Source: Massilia sp. CFBP 13721 (GTDB lineage Bacteria > Pseudomonadota > Gammaproteobacteria > Burkholderiales > Burkholderiaceae_D). Taken from it: a DNA stretch of 64,000 bases. Both the position numbers and the translations under genes were made by a program. The stretch covers positions 62,001-126,000 of the forward strand of contig NZ_JACYUY010000011.1 in the NCBI RefSeq assembly GCF_014842025.1, given 5' to 3'. A model generated the notes under the pieces. The model searched no databases. It saw only the letters and a program-made list of their open reading frames with translations, and was not told the DNA's origin. This document shows positions 47,557 through 56,536 of this stretch, in pieces (position 1 is the first letter of the stretch; each line of letters begins with the position of its first letter).

Positions 47557-50500
47557 AGATCCTGCGTATTTCGGGACGCAACCTGGCGTCCCTGGCCGGG
47601 GACTTTTGCGTCGATTTCGAGAGCGAACCGTTGGCTTCGTCCGGCCTGTTCGCCATCTGCGGCCCGACCGGCGCCGGCAAGAGCACCCTGCTCGACGCAC
47701 TCTGCCTCGCTTTATATGGCAACACGCCGCGCCTGCAGGGAAGGAGCAGCCGCGGCGCCCTGCCCGACGCCGGCGGCGAATCTGTCTCGACGACGGATGC
47801 ACGCAACCTGCTGCGCCGCGGGTCGGCCGAAGGCCATGCCGAAGTCGATTTCGTCGGCAACGACGGCGTGCACTACCGCGCGCGCTGGAGCGTGCGCCGT
47901 TCGCGCAACAAGGTCAGCGGCCTGCTGCAGGCATCGAACATGACCCTGCACCGCCTGCCCGAACTGGTTGCGCTGGGCGGCACCAAGACCGAGGCCCAGC
48001 TCGAGATCGCGGCGCGCATCGGCCTCTCGTTCGAACAGTTCACGCGCTCGGTGCTGCTGGCCCAGAACGAATTCTCGGCCTTTTTAAAAACCGACGAGAA
48101 CGAGCGCGGCGAACTGCTGGAGACGCTCACCGGCAGCGCCGTCTACAGCGAGATCTCGAAGCGCGCCTACGAGCGCTACAAGCAGGAGCAGGACGTCGTG
48201 CGCCGCCTGACCGCGCGCCTGGCCGACCATGCCCCGCTGACGCAGGAAGCGCGCGCCGAACTCGACGCCGAGCGCGCCGCCGCCGAGGTGGCGCTGCAGG
48301 CGGTGGACGTGCGCCGCGCCTTGCTGGAAGCGCAGCTGCGCTGGCACCAGGAACGCGAACGCCTGCGCCTGAACGAAGCGCAGGCCGAAAGCCTGTTGCT
48401 CGAAGCCCGTACCCAGGCGGAAAACGCGCAGGAGCGGCGCCTGCGCCTGGCCACGCTGGACGCGGTGCAGGCGGCGCGTCCGCTGATGGCCGAACTGGCG
48501 CGCCTCGACGCCGAACGCGCGCAGCTGGAAGCGACGCTGGCGAACGGCCAGGGCGAGCTGGCGCGCGCCTTTGATGCCGCACGCTTGGCGCTGCAGGAAG
48601 TCCAGGTCGCGACAACTGCGCTGGAGGCGGCCGAAGCCGCCCAGCTGGACGCCGCCGCCCAACTCGACGCGGCCAAGGCGCTGGATGCGACCATCGGCAC
48701 GCTGGCCGCAGCCCACGCGCAACTGGCCAGCCGGCGCGACGCCAGCGCCGCCGAAGCCGTGCGCACGCGCGGCATACTGGCCGACGCCGACACCCGCCTC
48801 GCACAAACACGCGACGCCGTCACGCGCAGCGCCGACTGGCTCGCCGCGCACCGCCAGCATGAAGCGCTGGCCACGGGATGGCAGCAGTGGGACAAACTGT
48901 TGAATGGCGCCGCGCAGGCTGCCGGCGCCGAGGGCGCCAACCTGGCCGCGCTGGCGAAAACCGAACGCGCCCGCGTGAATGCCACCGCCACGCTGGAAGC
49001 GGCGCAGGGCAGCGCCGAACGCGCCACGGCGCGCATTGCCGAACTCGAGGCCGCACGCGCGGCCGCCGCCACCGCGCTGGCCGGCTTCGACCTCGATGCC
49101 CTCCACGACGAACGCCAGGGTCTCGAAGCCCGGCGCGAAGCCCTGGGCGCCGCCGCCCGCATCGCCAAGGGTTTGCAGGCCGCGCGCGAACACCTGGCGC
49201 GGATCGATGGCGAGATCGAACGCACACGCGCCGCACGTGCCGCCGCCGAGGTGGCGCTGGCCGCTGCCGTAGAAGCCGCGCCCTCGCTGGCTGACGCCGC
49301 GGCCCAGGCCGAACAGGCCCGCGCCGCCGCCGAACTGGCGGTCGCGGGGAATGTGGAGGACTTGCGCGGCGCGCTGGTCGATGGCGAACCCTGCCCGGTG
49401 TGCGGCAGCGCAGCCCACCCGTATGCGCACCAGGATGCGCGCCTGCATGCGGTGTTCGACACCCTGCGCCGCCAGGTAGGCGAGCGCCGCGCGGCGGTGC
49501 AGGACAATCTGTCGGAACAGGCCACGCGCCGCGCCCAGTTGGCGGCCGCCGCCGAGCGGCTGACAGCGCTGGGCGAGGAACGGGCAACGCTGCTGGACGA
49601 CGTCGGCGAACTCGATGCCAGCTGGCGCGCCAATCCGGTGGCATCCGACGCGCCGCCCGAGGGCGAGCGCAAACCTTGGTTCGAGGCGCAAACGAACGCC
49701 GTGCGCGAGGGGCTGCTCGCCGTCGAGACCCGCCAAGGGGCTGCACGGCGCGCCGCGCAAGCGCGCGAGGCGGCGCAAACCGCCTTCGAGGCCGGCAATG
49801 CCGAGCACCTGCGCGCACGCGAATTGGCCCAGAACGCGCGCACTTCGCTGGCGACGCTGGAACTCGAACACAAGAGCTTCAGCGCCCAGCTCGAACGCGA
49901 CCGCGCGGCGCTCGGCGCCCTGCTGGCCGAACTCGACCCGGTGCTGGTCGAATCGGTCGGCGACGGCTGGCAGGACGCGTGGCGCCGCAATCCGGCGCAG
50001 TGGCAGGCGGCACGGGCGGCACAAGCGAAAGCGTGGGCCGCGCAATCGACACAGTTGGCCGAGCAGCGCGCTGCGCTGGCCACGCTGGAAGCGGCGCAGC
50101 GCGAAGCAGCCGTGCGCGCCGAGCACGCGGCCAGCGCGGCGGCAGCAGCCGAGGAAGCCTTTGCGCGCAGCGACGCCGAGCTGACGGAACGGCGCCAGTC
50201 GCGCGCTGCCCTGTTCGACGGCCGCGCCGTGGGCGAGGTCGAGCAAGCCCTGCGCCGCACCGTGGCAAGCGCACGCGAACTGCTCTCCGCGCGCCAAGCG
50301 GCGGCCGGCGAGGCGGCGCAGCGCGAAACCCGGGTGCGCAGTACCTTGATCCAGGCCCAGGAACGCATCGGCGCCTTGCAGGACGACGCGCGCGACGCCG
50401 GCGAACGCCTGGCCAACTGGATCGAGAATTATGCTGCCGACCACGGCGAGCTCGAACCGATCGAAAACCAGGCGCAGCTGGCCAGCCTGCTCGCGGTCGG

Positions 50501-51314
50501 CGCCAACTGGCTGGCCGGCGAACGGGCGGCGCTGGCCGAACTCGACGCGGCACTGGCGCGGGCCGCGGCCGTGCTGGCTGAACGCAAGACCCAGCGCGAC
50601 CTGCACGAGCAAAGTGCCGCGCCCGATGGCGCCATGCAGGACGGCGCGATGGTCGCCGATGCGTTGGCGGCGGTGCTGGAAGAGCGCAGCGCCGTGCATG
50701 AGCGCGCGACCGGCCTGCGCCTGCAGGCGGCGCAGGACGATGTGCGCCGGGAAAAGGCGCAATCGATGCTGGCCGAGATCGAGCGCCAGCAGGCGGTCGA
50801 GGCACGCTGGGGCCGCCTCTCGGAGCTGATCGGCTCGGCCGACGGCAAGAAATTCCGCAACTACGCCCAGCAGTTCACGCTCGACGTCCTGCTCGGCTAT
50901 GCCAACAGCCACCTGAACCAGCTGGCGCGGCGCTACCGCCTGGAACGCGTCGACAACGCCGGCGCCCCCTCGCTGGCGCTGATGGTGCGCGACCAGGACA
51001 TGGGCGGCGAGATCCGCTCGGTCAATTCGCTCTCGGGCGGCGAATCCTTCCTGGTCTCGCTGGCGCTGGCGCTCGGTTTGGCCTCGCTGTCGTCGAACCG
51101 CGTGCGGGTCGAGTCGCTGTTCATCGACGAAGGGTTTGGCTCGCTCGACAGCGATACGCTGGGCGTGGCGATGGATGCGCTCGATGCGCTGCAATCGATG
51201 GGCAGGAAGGTTGGCGTGATCTCGCACGTGCAGGAGATGACGGAGCGGATCGCGGCCAAGATCCAGGTGCGGCCGGCGGGTGGTGGGAGCAGCGCGGTGA
51301 GCGTGGGTGTTTAA
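47553..51314 (+). CDS. sbcC: Nuclease SbcCD subunit C
   Basis: SMC-like ATPase (Rad50 family) that cleaves hairpins and protein-blocked ends with SbcD. 1253 residues: Walker A CGPTGAGKST (residues 35-44), a very long Ala/Glu/Arg coiled coil with a zinc hook CPVC near 614-617, then the ABC signature NSLSGGESF and Walker B FIDEGFGSLD near the end. The coiled coil is longer and more Ala-rich than in E. coli SbcC (1048 residues). Translationally coupled to sbcD. Confidence 0.96.
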   Translation: MKILRISGRNLASLAGDFCVDFESEPLASSGLFAICGPTGAGKSTLLDALCLALYGNTPRLQGRSSRGALPDAGGESVSTTDARNLLRRGSAEGHAEVDFVGNDGVHYRARWSVRRSRNKVSGLLQASNMTLHRLPELVALGGTKTEAQLEIAARIGLSFEQFTRSVLLAQNEFSAFLKTDENERGELLETLTGSAVYSEISKRAYERYKQEQDVVRRLTARLADHAPLTQEARAELDAERAAAEVALQAVDVRRALLEAQLRWHQERERLRLNEAQAESLLLEARTQAENAQERRLRLATLDAVQAARPLMAELARLDAERAQLEATLANGQGELARAFDAARLALQEVQVATTALEAAEAAQLDAAAQLDAAKALDATIGTLAAAHAQLASRRDASAAEAVRTRGILADADTRLAQTRDAVTRSADWLAAHRQHEALATGWQQWDKLLNGAAQAAGAEGANLAALAKTERARVNATATLEAAQGSAERATARIAELEAARAAAATALAGFDLDALHDERQGLEARREALGAAARIAKGLQAAREHLARIDGEIERTRAARAAAEVALAAAVEAAPSLADAAAQAEQARAAAELAVAGNVEDLRGALVDGEPCPVCGSAAHPYAHQDARLHAVFDTLRRQVGERRAAVQDNLSEQATRRAQLAAAAERLTALGEERATLLDDVGELDASWRANPVASDAPPEGERKPWFEAQTNAVREGLLAVETRQGAARRAAQAREAAQTAFEAGNAEHLRARELAQNARTSLATLELEHKSFSAQLERDRAALGALLAELDPVLVESVGDGWQDAWRRNPAQWQAARAAQAKAWAAQSTQLAEQRAALATLEAAQREAAVRAEHAASAAAAAEEAFARSDAELTERRQSRAALFDGRAVGEVEQALRRTVASARELLSARQAAAGEAAQRETRVRSTLIQAQERIGALQDDARDAGERLANWIENYAADHGELEPIENQAQLASLLAVGANWLAGERAALAELDAALARAAAVLAERKTQRDLHEQSAAPDGAMQDGAMVADALAAVLEERSAVHERATGLRLQAAQDDVRREKAQSMLAEIERQQAVEARWGRLSELIGSADGKKFRNYAQQFTLDVLLGYANSHLNQLARRYRLERVDNAGAPSLALMVRDQDMGGEIRSVNSLSGGESFLVSLALALGLASLSSNRVRVESLFIDEGFGSLDSDTLGVAMDALDALQSMGRKVGVISHVQEMTERIAAKIQVRPAGGGSSAVSVGV

Positions 51315-51521
51315 ACTTGTGATGAACCCTGCGTCGCCCCGTGAGGTGAGCAGCTTTCACGCTGCGGGTCGGCAAGCATCCAGGTAGTCGTTCACCTCAA
51401 GGGGGTTCCATAGACAAATTCGGGCCGCCATCCTGACGCCGCACCTCCTTCCCGGTCTGGCAGCCTGATTTTCCGCAGCTCATCGCTTTCAGTTGGTTAG
51501 TTACAAAAATTCCCAGGACTG

Positions 51522-51668
51522 GTAATGGCGCTCCATGCCTGGACGCGCTGAAGTCGATAGGGAATGAAGTCGGCGCCATCTCGCACCTGCAGGAGATGAC
51601 GTAGTGAATTTCCCGCAATAATCAAGATGCGGCCAGCGGGCAAAAGCAGCGTGGTAAGCAGGGGCTAA
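51522..51668 (+). pseudogene. Decayed duplicate of the sbcC 3' end
   Basis: From 51542 the frame reads DALKSIGNEVGAISHLQEMT and then TAG (51602). It aligns with DALQSMGRKVGVISHVQEMT of sbcC (around 51180-51243); matches continue past the stop at the DNA level (ATGCGGCCAGCGGG...AGCAGCGTGGT). The rest of the 51315-51690 gap shows no gene. Confidence 0.75.
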
Positions 51669-51690
51669 ATAGACAATCTCATCGCGGGTT

Positions 51691-53067
51691 TTACTTTGGC
51701 TGGTCTTTCTTTCGCCTTGGTTCGGCAACTGCCCGGTCAAAGGAAAACGCAAAGTCGTCCGACATCCGCCATTCTTTACCCGCTGCGTTGCGTTCGAACG
51801 TGAACTCGGCGTCGATTATCCTCGGCAACTGCCCCATCATCGTTCGAATGGGATCGTTATGTTCAATCAGGACCCGGCAAATGTACCGCGTTTCTGCCTG
51901 CAACGCGCGGCAAGCGCCGATCGGTTCGATATCGGCAATTTCGCGCATCCTATCCTGGTTGACCGGGCTGAACAAATCCATGACTTGATCGATTGCGCTT
52001 TTTGGCAGAAAAGCCGCGCGCCCTTCCCTGTTTTGCGCCACGCCTGCGCGGAAAGCAGCTTCCAGATTCTCTCGACCAATCGGCTCGGCCTTGTTACCAA
52101 AATCGCCGTCGATTCCGATATTGCTGAAACGCGCCTCGACGATTTCCCTGTTTGCGCCTGCCACGCCTGTCTTGTTCCTCTTGCTTGGAAGTGGTCCGAC
52201 GATGTAACTGTAAGGAATTGAATCGTCGCCGGCCACCACGTCTGCGGTGCAGCCTCGCTGGCGACGCGCCCAGGCATGGCCGACTTGCCTGACATGTGTC
52301 AGTGTCGGATTGAAAACCTGACCGGCGGGAATCTCCCCTCGGACCACGCGGCGCAACGATGCTCCAATCGTTTTCGTCACGATTGGAGCATCGCATGCCG
52401 GCACCGACACGAAAACGTGATACAGCAGGTAGCTGCAAGCAAGTACAAAAAAAATAAGAAGTAGGCGCAGCACGGCGTGCAGCCGTGGACGTCGAGCTGT
52501 GGATGCCGACGGATAGAGCCTGCGTAGTCGCTCTATTTCGATTGCAGCGTTTTCAAGGAGCCGGAGACGTTGTTTATTCTCGGGGGATCCTTGCTCTGTC
52601 CTCACCCGCATCGTCAGCGCATCGAAATCCGCTAGCGACATCGCATTTGCGAGGACAACATGTGCAAGCGCTTGTGCCGGCGTCTGCAGCACAAATGAAT
52701 TGTATTGAGAGGCTTTCTTCTGCTGTCGCATGCTGATGAGTCCATCGGCCGCCAGTTGTTCAAATAGCTGAGCATTCATTCGGCTACTGAAGGCGTCGCA
52801 GGCCGATAAGGCCTCTTCATAGATATCCGACAGCTCCTCCCAATCGGCATCGTTCATGTCCTCATCATCTTCGCCCGTTAGCGCGATCAACTCCATATGC
52901 GAAACAATGCGCTGTTCGACCATCCAGGCGAGGCAACCGGCCGGGCTCGCGGTCCCACCGATCTCGTTTCGTTGTGGGTGGCGAACCGCCGCATCTTGCT
53001 GGGCGTTCGTGATAATGCCGAGCGCATTGAGACGAGAGTAACTCGTTGCGGTCGCATAGGTAGTCAT
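51691..53067 (-). CDS. Hypothetical single-span membrane protein, AT-richer than its surroundings
   Basis: 458 residues from ATG 53067; AGGAG at 53074-53078 is six bases from this ATG, but abuts the ATG at 53073, so 53067 is chosen. An N-terminal cytosolic helical region (1-200) contains an acidic stretch (GEDDEDMNDADWEELSDIYEE); one membrane helix (~206-226: LHAVLRLLLIFFVLACSYLL) is followed by a ~230-residue periplasmic part with paired Cys (PACDAP, RGCTAD, GACRAL, RYICRV). No family was recognised. Base composition sampled near 52-53% GC against about 73% in sbcC suggests transfer. Confidence 0.7.
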   Translation of the reverse strand: MTTYATATSYSRLNALGIITNAQQDAAVRHPQRNEIGGTASPAGCLAWMVEQRIVSHMELIALTGEDDEDMNDADWEELSDIYEEALSACDAFSSRMNAQLFEQLAADGLISMRQQKKASQYNSFVLQTPAQALAHVVLANAMSLADFDALTMRVRTEQGSPENKQRLRLLENAAIEIERLRRLYPSASTARRPRLHAVLRLLLIFFVLACSYLLYHVFVSVPACDAPIVTKTIGASLRRVVRGEIPAGQVFNPTLTHVRQVGHAWARRQRGCTADVVAGDDSIPYSYIVGPLPSKRNKTGVAGANREIVEARFSNIGIDGDFGNKAEPIGRENLEAAFRAGVAQNREGRAAFLPKSAIDQVMDLFSPVNQDRMREIADIEPIGACRALQAETRYICRVLIEHNDPIRTMMGQLPRIIDAEFTFERNAAGKEWRMSDDFAFSFDRAVAEPRRKKDQPK

Positions 53068-53227
53068 CTGCATCTCCTGCAAGGTTTTTGCACGGGAACC
53101 ATCCTAGCGGCCAATCCATACGTGCATTCCGGATAGCTCAACTGCCTGTGGATCTGGCGGCAAGACAGCGTCAGAACCCACTCATCCCTAGTACAATGCG
53201 CCCTTTGCACCACACTCCTCAACAGAC

Positions 53228-53437
53228 ATGAAACCCGCCCGCACCCTCACCTTCAAATGCGCCAAGTGCGCCAAACCCGTCACCGTCTACCTGCAGAAAG
53301 TCTCGGCCTGCTCGCACATCCAGCCTTACCAGGGCATTTGCGGCTGCGGCGAAGTGAAACGCCATGCGACCGGCAATCCGGACGCCGTAAAATCGTTCGT
53401 CGAGTCGGCCGACGGCAACTGGCATCACCATCACTGA
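53228..53437 (+). CDS. Small Cys-rich hypothetical protein (possible zinc ribbon)
   Basis: 69 residues: FKCAKCAKPVTVYLQ, then CSHIQPYQGICGCGEVKRH, and a WHHHH tail. The CxxC and CxC pairs plus His-rich tail suggest a small zinc-binding knuckle. Followed after one base by the methyltransferase ATG (53439), so probably co-translated. I do not recognise a family. Confidence 0.65.
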   Translation: MKPARTLTFKCAKCAKPVTVYLQKVSACSHIQPYQGICGCGEVKRHATGNPDAVKSFVESADGNWHHHH

Positions 53438-53438
53438 C

Positions 53439-54578
53439 ATGACGCGCATCGAATGGGTTGAAAACGGCGAGTCGCGTTCGGCGCTGTGGCGGTCGGAGAG
53501 CGGCTGGCCGGCGCCGAAAAAGGTCGTGATCGCCGACGACACGATGGCGGCCGATACCGCCTACCGGCTGGCCCTGGACGGCACCGCCCTGCTCTGGCGC
53601 GGCGATTTCCAGAATGCGCGCCAGCTGGTGCAGGCGCTCGCACGCCGCATTGACCAGAAGCCGGCGCGCGCAAAGCGCGCCAGGGCGGGGACAACGCCGC
53701 CGACGCTCACCGAACAGTTCCACCGCCACCGCCTGGCGCAGCTGCAGCGCGCCCGCACGCTGGCGATGCTCTTGATTCCCTTCGATGCCGATTACACGAT
53801 CCCGCTGCGGCGCGCGCCCGACGTGCGCCAGGCTTGCAACGAAGCCTATGGCGCCGCGACCGAACCGTTCGTGGTTTCGCTGCGCGAGCTGCTCGGGCTG
53901 ATCGGGGCGCACGAGTGGCGCAGCAAGGGCGTGCCGATTGCGGCGCTAGACGATCGCATCCACCCCTGGTACGGCGTGTTCTCGCCGGTGCGTGGCGAAT
54001 ACGTCGAGCTGGTGGCGCAGGCGCCGCTGCCGCAGAAGACCGACCTTGCCTTCGACATCGGCGCCGGCACCGGCGTGCTGTCGGCCGTGCTGGCGCGGCG
54101 CGGCCTGCGCCGTGTCGTCGCCACCGACATGGATGCGCGCGCCCTCGGTTGCGCGCGCGAGAACATCGCGCGCCTGGGACTCGACGAGCAGGTCGAGATC
54201 GTCGAGGCCGACCTGTTCCCACAAGGCCAGGCCGACCTGGTGGTCTGCAATCCGCCCTGGCTGCCGGGCAAACCGAGTTCGGCGATCGAATACGCGATCT
54301 ACGATCCGGACAGCCGCATGCTGCGCGGTTTCCTGAACGGCTTGAAGGCGCACCTGGCGCCGGGCGGCGAAGGCTGGTTGATCCTGTCGGACTTCGCCGA
54401 GCACCTGGGCTTGCGCACGCGCGAACAGCTGAGCGGCTGGATCGCCGCCGCCGGCCTCGAAGTGGCCGGCCGCCACGACGTGCGTCCGACCCACGCGAAA
54501 GCACAGGATGCGGACGACCCGCTGCACGCGGCGCGTGCACAAGAAGTGACTTCGTTGTGGCGTTTGCGCGCCATCTGA
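53439..54578 (+). CDS. Class I SAM-dependent methyltransferase (HemK-like)
   Basis: 379 residues. A ~185-residue N-terminal helical domain precedes a Rossmann methylase: FDIGAGTGVLSAVLARRG (motif I), VVATDMDARALGCARENI (motif II) and VVCNPPWLPGKP (the NPPW catalytic loop, typical of N5-glutamine or N6-adenine methylases). Substrate unknown; release-factor or rRNA/protein methylation are possibilities. Coupled to the 69-residue Cys protein; initiator tRNA follows. Confidence 0.85.
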   Translation: MTRIEWVENGESRSALWRSESGWPAPKKVVIADDTMAADTAYRLALDGTALLWRGDFQNARQLVQALARRIDQKPARAKRARAGTTPPTLTEQFHRHRLAQLQRARTLAMLLIPFDADYTIPLRRAPDVRQACNEAYGAATEPFVVSLRELLGLIGAHEWRSKGVPIAALDDRIHPWYGVFSPVRGEYVELVAQAPLPQKTDLAFDIGAGTGVLSAVLARRGLRRVVATDMDARALGCARENIARLGLDEQVEIVEADLFPQGQADLVVCNPPWLPGKPSSAIEYAIYDPDSRMLRGFLNGLKAHLAPGGEGWLILSDFAEHLGLRTREQLSGWIAAAGLEVAGRHDVRPTHAKAQDADDPLHAARAQEVTSLWRLRAI

Positions 54579-54586
54579 ACGCCGAT

Positions 54587-54615
54587 TTGCATTCTGGCGC
54601 ACCCCGCAGTACAAT
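54587..54615 (+). promoter_or_regulatory. Sigma-70 promoter of the initiator tRNA
   Basis: TTGCAT (54587-54592), 17 bases, TACAAT (54610-54615). The expected start falls at 54621-54622, on or beside the first base of the mature tRNA. Confidence 0.7.
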
Positions 54616-54620
54616 AGCGC

Positions 54621-54697
54621 TGCGGGGTGGAGCAGTCTGGCAGCTCGTCGGGCTCATAACCCGAAGGTCACAGGTTCAAATCCTGTCCCCGCAACCA
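54621..54697 (+). tRNA. Initiator tRNA-fMet (CAT)
   Basis: 77 nt with anticodon loop CTCATAA between GGG/CCC stem pairs, the initiator hallmark, and encoded CCA. The first acceptor pair reads U1-A72 instead of the usual C1/A72 mismatch. Confidence 0.95.
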
Positions 54698-54713
54698 AAC
54701 ACTAGTTTCAGAC

Positions 54714-54746
54714 AAGCCCGACTCTCGTAGCCGGGCTTTTGTTTTT
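54714..54746 (+). terminator. Terminator after tRNA-fMet
   Basis: Stem AAGCCCG/CGGGCTT with an 11-base loop followed by TTTTGTTTTT. Confidence 0.85.
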
Positions 54747-54763
54747 GGGCCCAGCGACACCGG

Positions 54764-55018
54764 ATGAGAGACAAGAAAGACAACGCGACGATCGACCTGC
54801 CGGGTTTCGAACCGGCCGCCCCGCTCGACAGCGGTGCCGTCGAGCCTGCGGTCGACCGCCCAGCTGAACCTAAACGCATTCCCCGTCCGCGCCGCACCGG
54901 CATGAAGCAGGAACAGATTTCCCTGCTCGAAGAAACCGACAACTCCGGCCTGCCAGTCTGGCGCCGCGACGACAACCTTGATCTGACCGGCTTGCCGGTC
55001 TGGGCGCCGGCTCCATAA
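54764..55018 (+). CDS. Small hypothetical protein with GLPVW repeat
   Basis: 84 residues, acidic and Pro-rich at first (EPAAPLDSGAVEPAVDRPAEP), with a basic RIPRPRRTG patch and a repeated SGLPVW / TGLPVW at the end. The start is uncertain: no clear ribosome site. It lies just after a terminator and 23 bases before dbpA, which has a GGAGG site, so it may be the first gene of that unit. No family recognised. Confidence 0.5.
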   Translation: MRDKKDNATIDLPGFEPAAPLDSGAVEPAVDRPAEPKRIPRPRRTGMKQEQISLLEETDNSGLPVWRRDDNLDLTGLPVWAPAP

Positions 55019-55041
55019 CCGGCTTTCCGGCTGGAGGCCGC

Positions 55042-56448
55042 ATGACCACACCATTCAATACGCTGCCGCTGGCACCGCAATTCCTCGCCAACCTCGATGC
55101 GCTCGGCTACCACGCCATGACGCCGATCCAGGCCGCCAGCCTGCCGTCCGTGCTGCAGGGACGCGACCTGATCGCGCAGGCGAAAACCGGCAGCGGCAAG
55201 ACCGCGGCCTTCGGCATCGGCCTGCTGCAAAAGCTCAATCCGGCCTGGTTCGCGGTCCAGGGCCTCGTCATGTGCCCGACGCGCGAACTGGCCGACCAGG
55301 TCGCGGGCGAACTGCGCCGCCTGGCGCGCGGCGTCGGCAACGTCAAGATCCTGACGCTGACCGGCGGCGTGTCGATGCGTCCGCAGATCGCCTCGCTCGA
55401 ACACGGCGCCCACATCGTGGTCGGGACGCCTGGCCGCATCCGCGACCACCTGGGCCGCGCGACGATCGACCTGTCGAAAGTGCAGACGCTGGTGCTCGAC
55501 GAAGCCGACCGCATGACCGACATGGGTTTCTACGACGAGATCGCCGGCATCGTCTCGGCCTGCCCGCAGCGGCGCCAGACCCTGCTGTTCTCGGCGACCT
55601 ACCCGGACGACATCCGCCACGCCACCGCCGGCTTCCTCAACGACCCGGTCGAGATCGCGGTCGAAAGCCAGCACGACGCGTCCAAGATCGAGCAGCGTTT
55701 CTATGAAGTCGGCTTCGACAACCGCGACGACGCCGTGGCGCGCCTGCTGCGCCACTACAAGCCGGTATCGACCCTCGCCTTCTGCAACACCAAGGCGCAT
55801 TGCCGCGAACTGGCCGATTCCCTGCGCGACCAGGGCTTCTCGGCCCTCGCCCTGTACGGCGAACTCGAGCAGCGCGAGCGCGACGAAATCCTGATCCTGT
55901 TCGCCAACCGCAGCTGCTCGGTGCTGGTGGCAACCGACGTCGCCGCGCGCGGCCTCGACATCGCCAACCTGGAAGCGGTGATCAACGTCGACGTGTCGAA
56001 GGACGCGGAAGTGCACGTACACCGCATCGGCCGCACCGGTCGCGGCGAAGAGACGGGCCTGGCCTTGTCGCTGTGCGCGCCGAACGAAAAGAAATGGGTG
56101 CGCGCGATCGAGGAATACCAGGACGCCCCGGCTTCCTGGTACAAGCTCGACGACCTGGGCGACTCGGTGCTGCCGGCCGAACCGGCGCCGATGTCCACGC
56201 TCATCATCGCCGGCGGCAAGAAGGACAAGCTGCGCCCGGGCGACGTGCTCGGCGCCCTGACCGGCGACGCCGGCTTGCTCAAGGACCAGGTCGGCAAGAT
56301 CAACGTCACCGAATTCCAGACCTATGTCGCCATCGCGCGCGACGTGGCCGACGCCGCTTACCGCAAGCTGAATGCCGGCAACAAGCTGGGCCCGGACTTC
56401 GGCAGCTTCAAGGGGCGCAGTTTCAAGATGCGTTTCCTCGACGTCTAA
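55042..56448 (+). CDS. dbpA: ATP-dependent RNA helicase DbpA
   Basis: DEAD-box helicase assisting 50S assembly, docking on 23S rRNA hairpin 92. 468 residues: AKTGSGKT (motif I), PTRELA (Ia), DEAD (II, VLDEADRMTDMG), SAT (III), HRIGRTGR (VI), and a C-terminal RRM-like domain with GGKKDKLRPGDVLGALTGDAG, the DbpA signature for rRNA binding. Start supported by GGAGG. Confidence 0.96.
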   Translation: MTTPFNTLPLAPQFLANLDALGYHAMTPIQAASLPSVLQGRDLIAQAKTGSGKTAAFGIGLLQKLNPAWFAVQGLVMCPTRELADQVAGELRRLARGVGNVKILTLTGGVSMRPQIASLEHGAHIVVGTPGRIRDHLGRATIDLSKVQTLVLDEADRMTDMGFYDEIAGIVSACPQRRQTLLFSATYPDDIRHATAGFLNDPVEIAVESQHDASKIEQRFYEVGFDNRDDAVARLLRHYKPVSTLAFCNTKAHCRELADSLRDQGFSALALYGELEQRERDEILILFANRSCSVLVATDVAARGLDIANLEAVINVDVSKDAEVHVHRIGRTGRGEETGLALSLCAPNEKKWVRAIEEYQDAPASWYKLDDLGDSVLPAEPAPMSTLIIAGGKKDKLRPGDVLGALTGDAGLLKDQVGKINVTEFQTYVAIARDVADAAYRKLNAGNKLGPDFGSFKGRSFKMRFLDV

Positions 56449-56536
56449 TCGATCCGACGCCGCGCACGCTTGATTAAAACGCGGCACCGATGCTGTAAAT
56501 CTGGCATAGTTTTGCTAAAAATAAACGTTTAGCACA

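Noticed and set aside
48084-51227. Very long minus-strand open frame opposite sbcC
   Set aside because: Composition-driven antisense frame; SbcC's Walker A, zinc hook and signature are intact on the plus strand.
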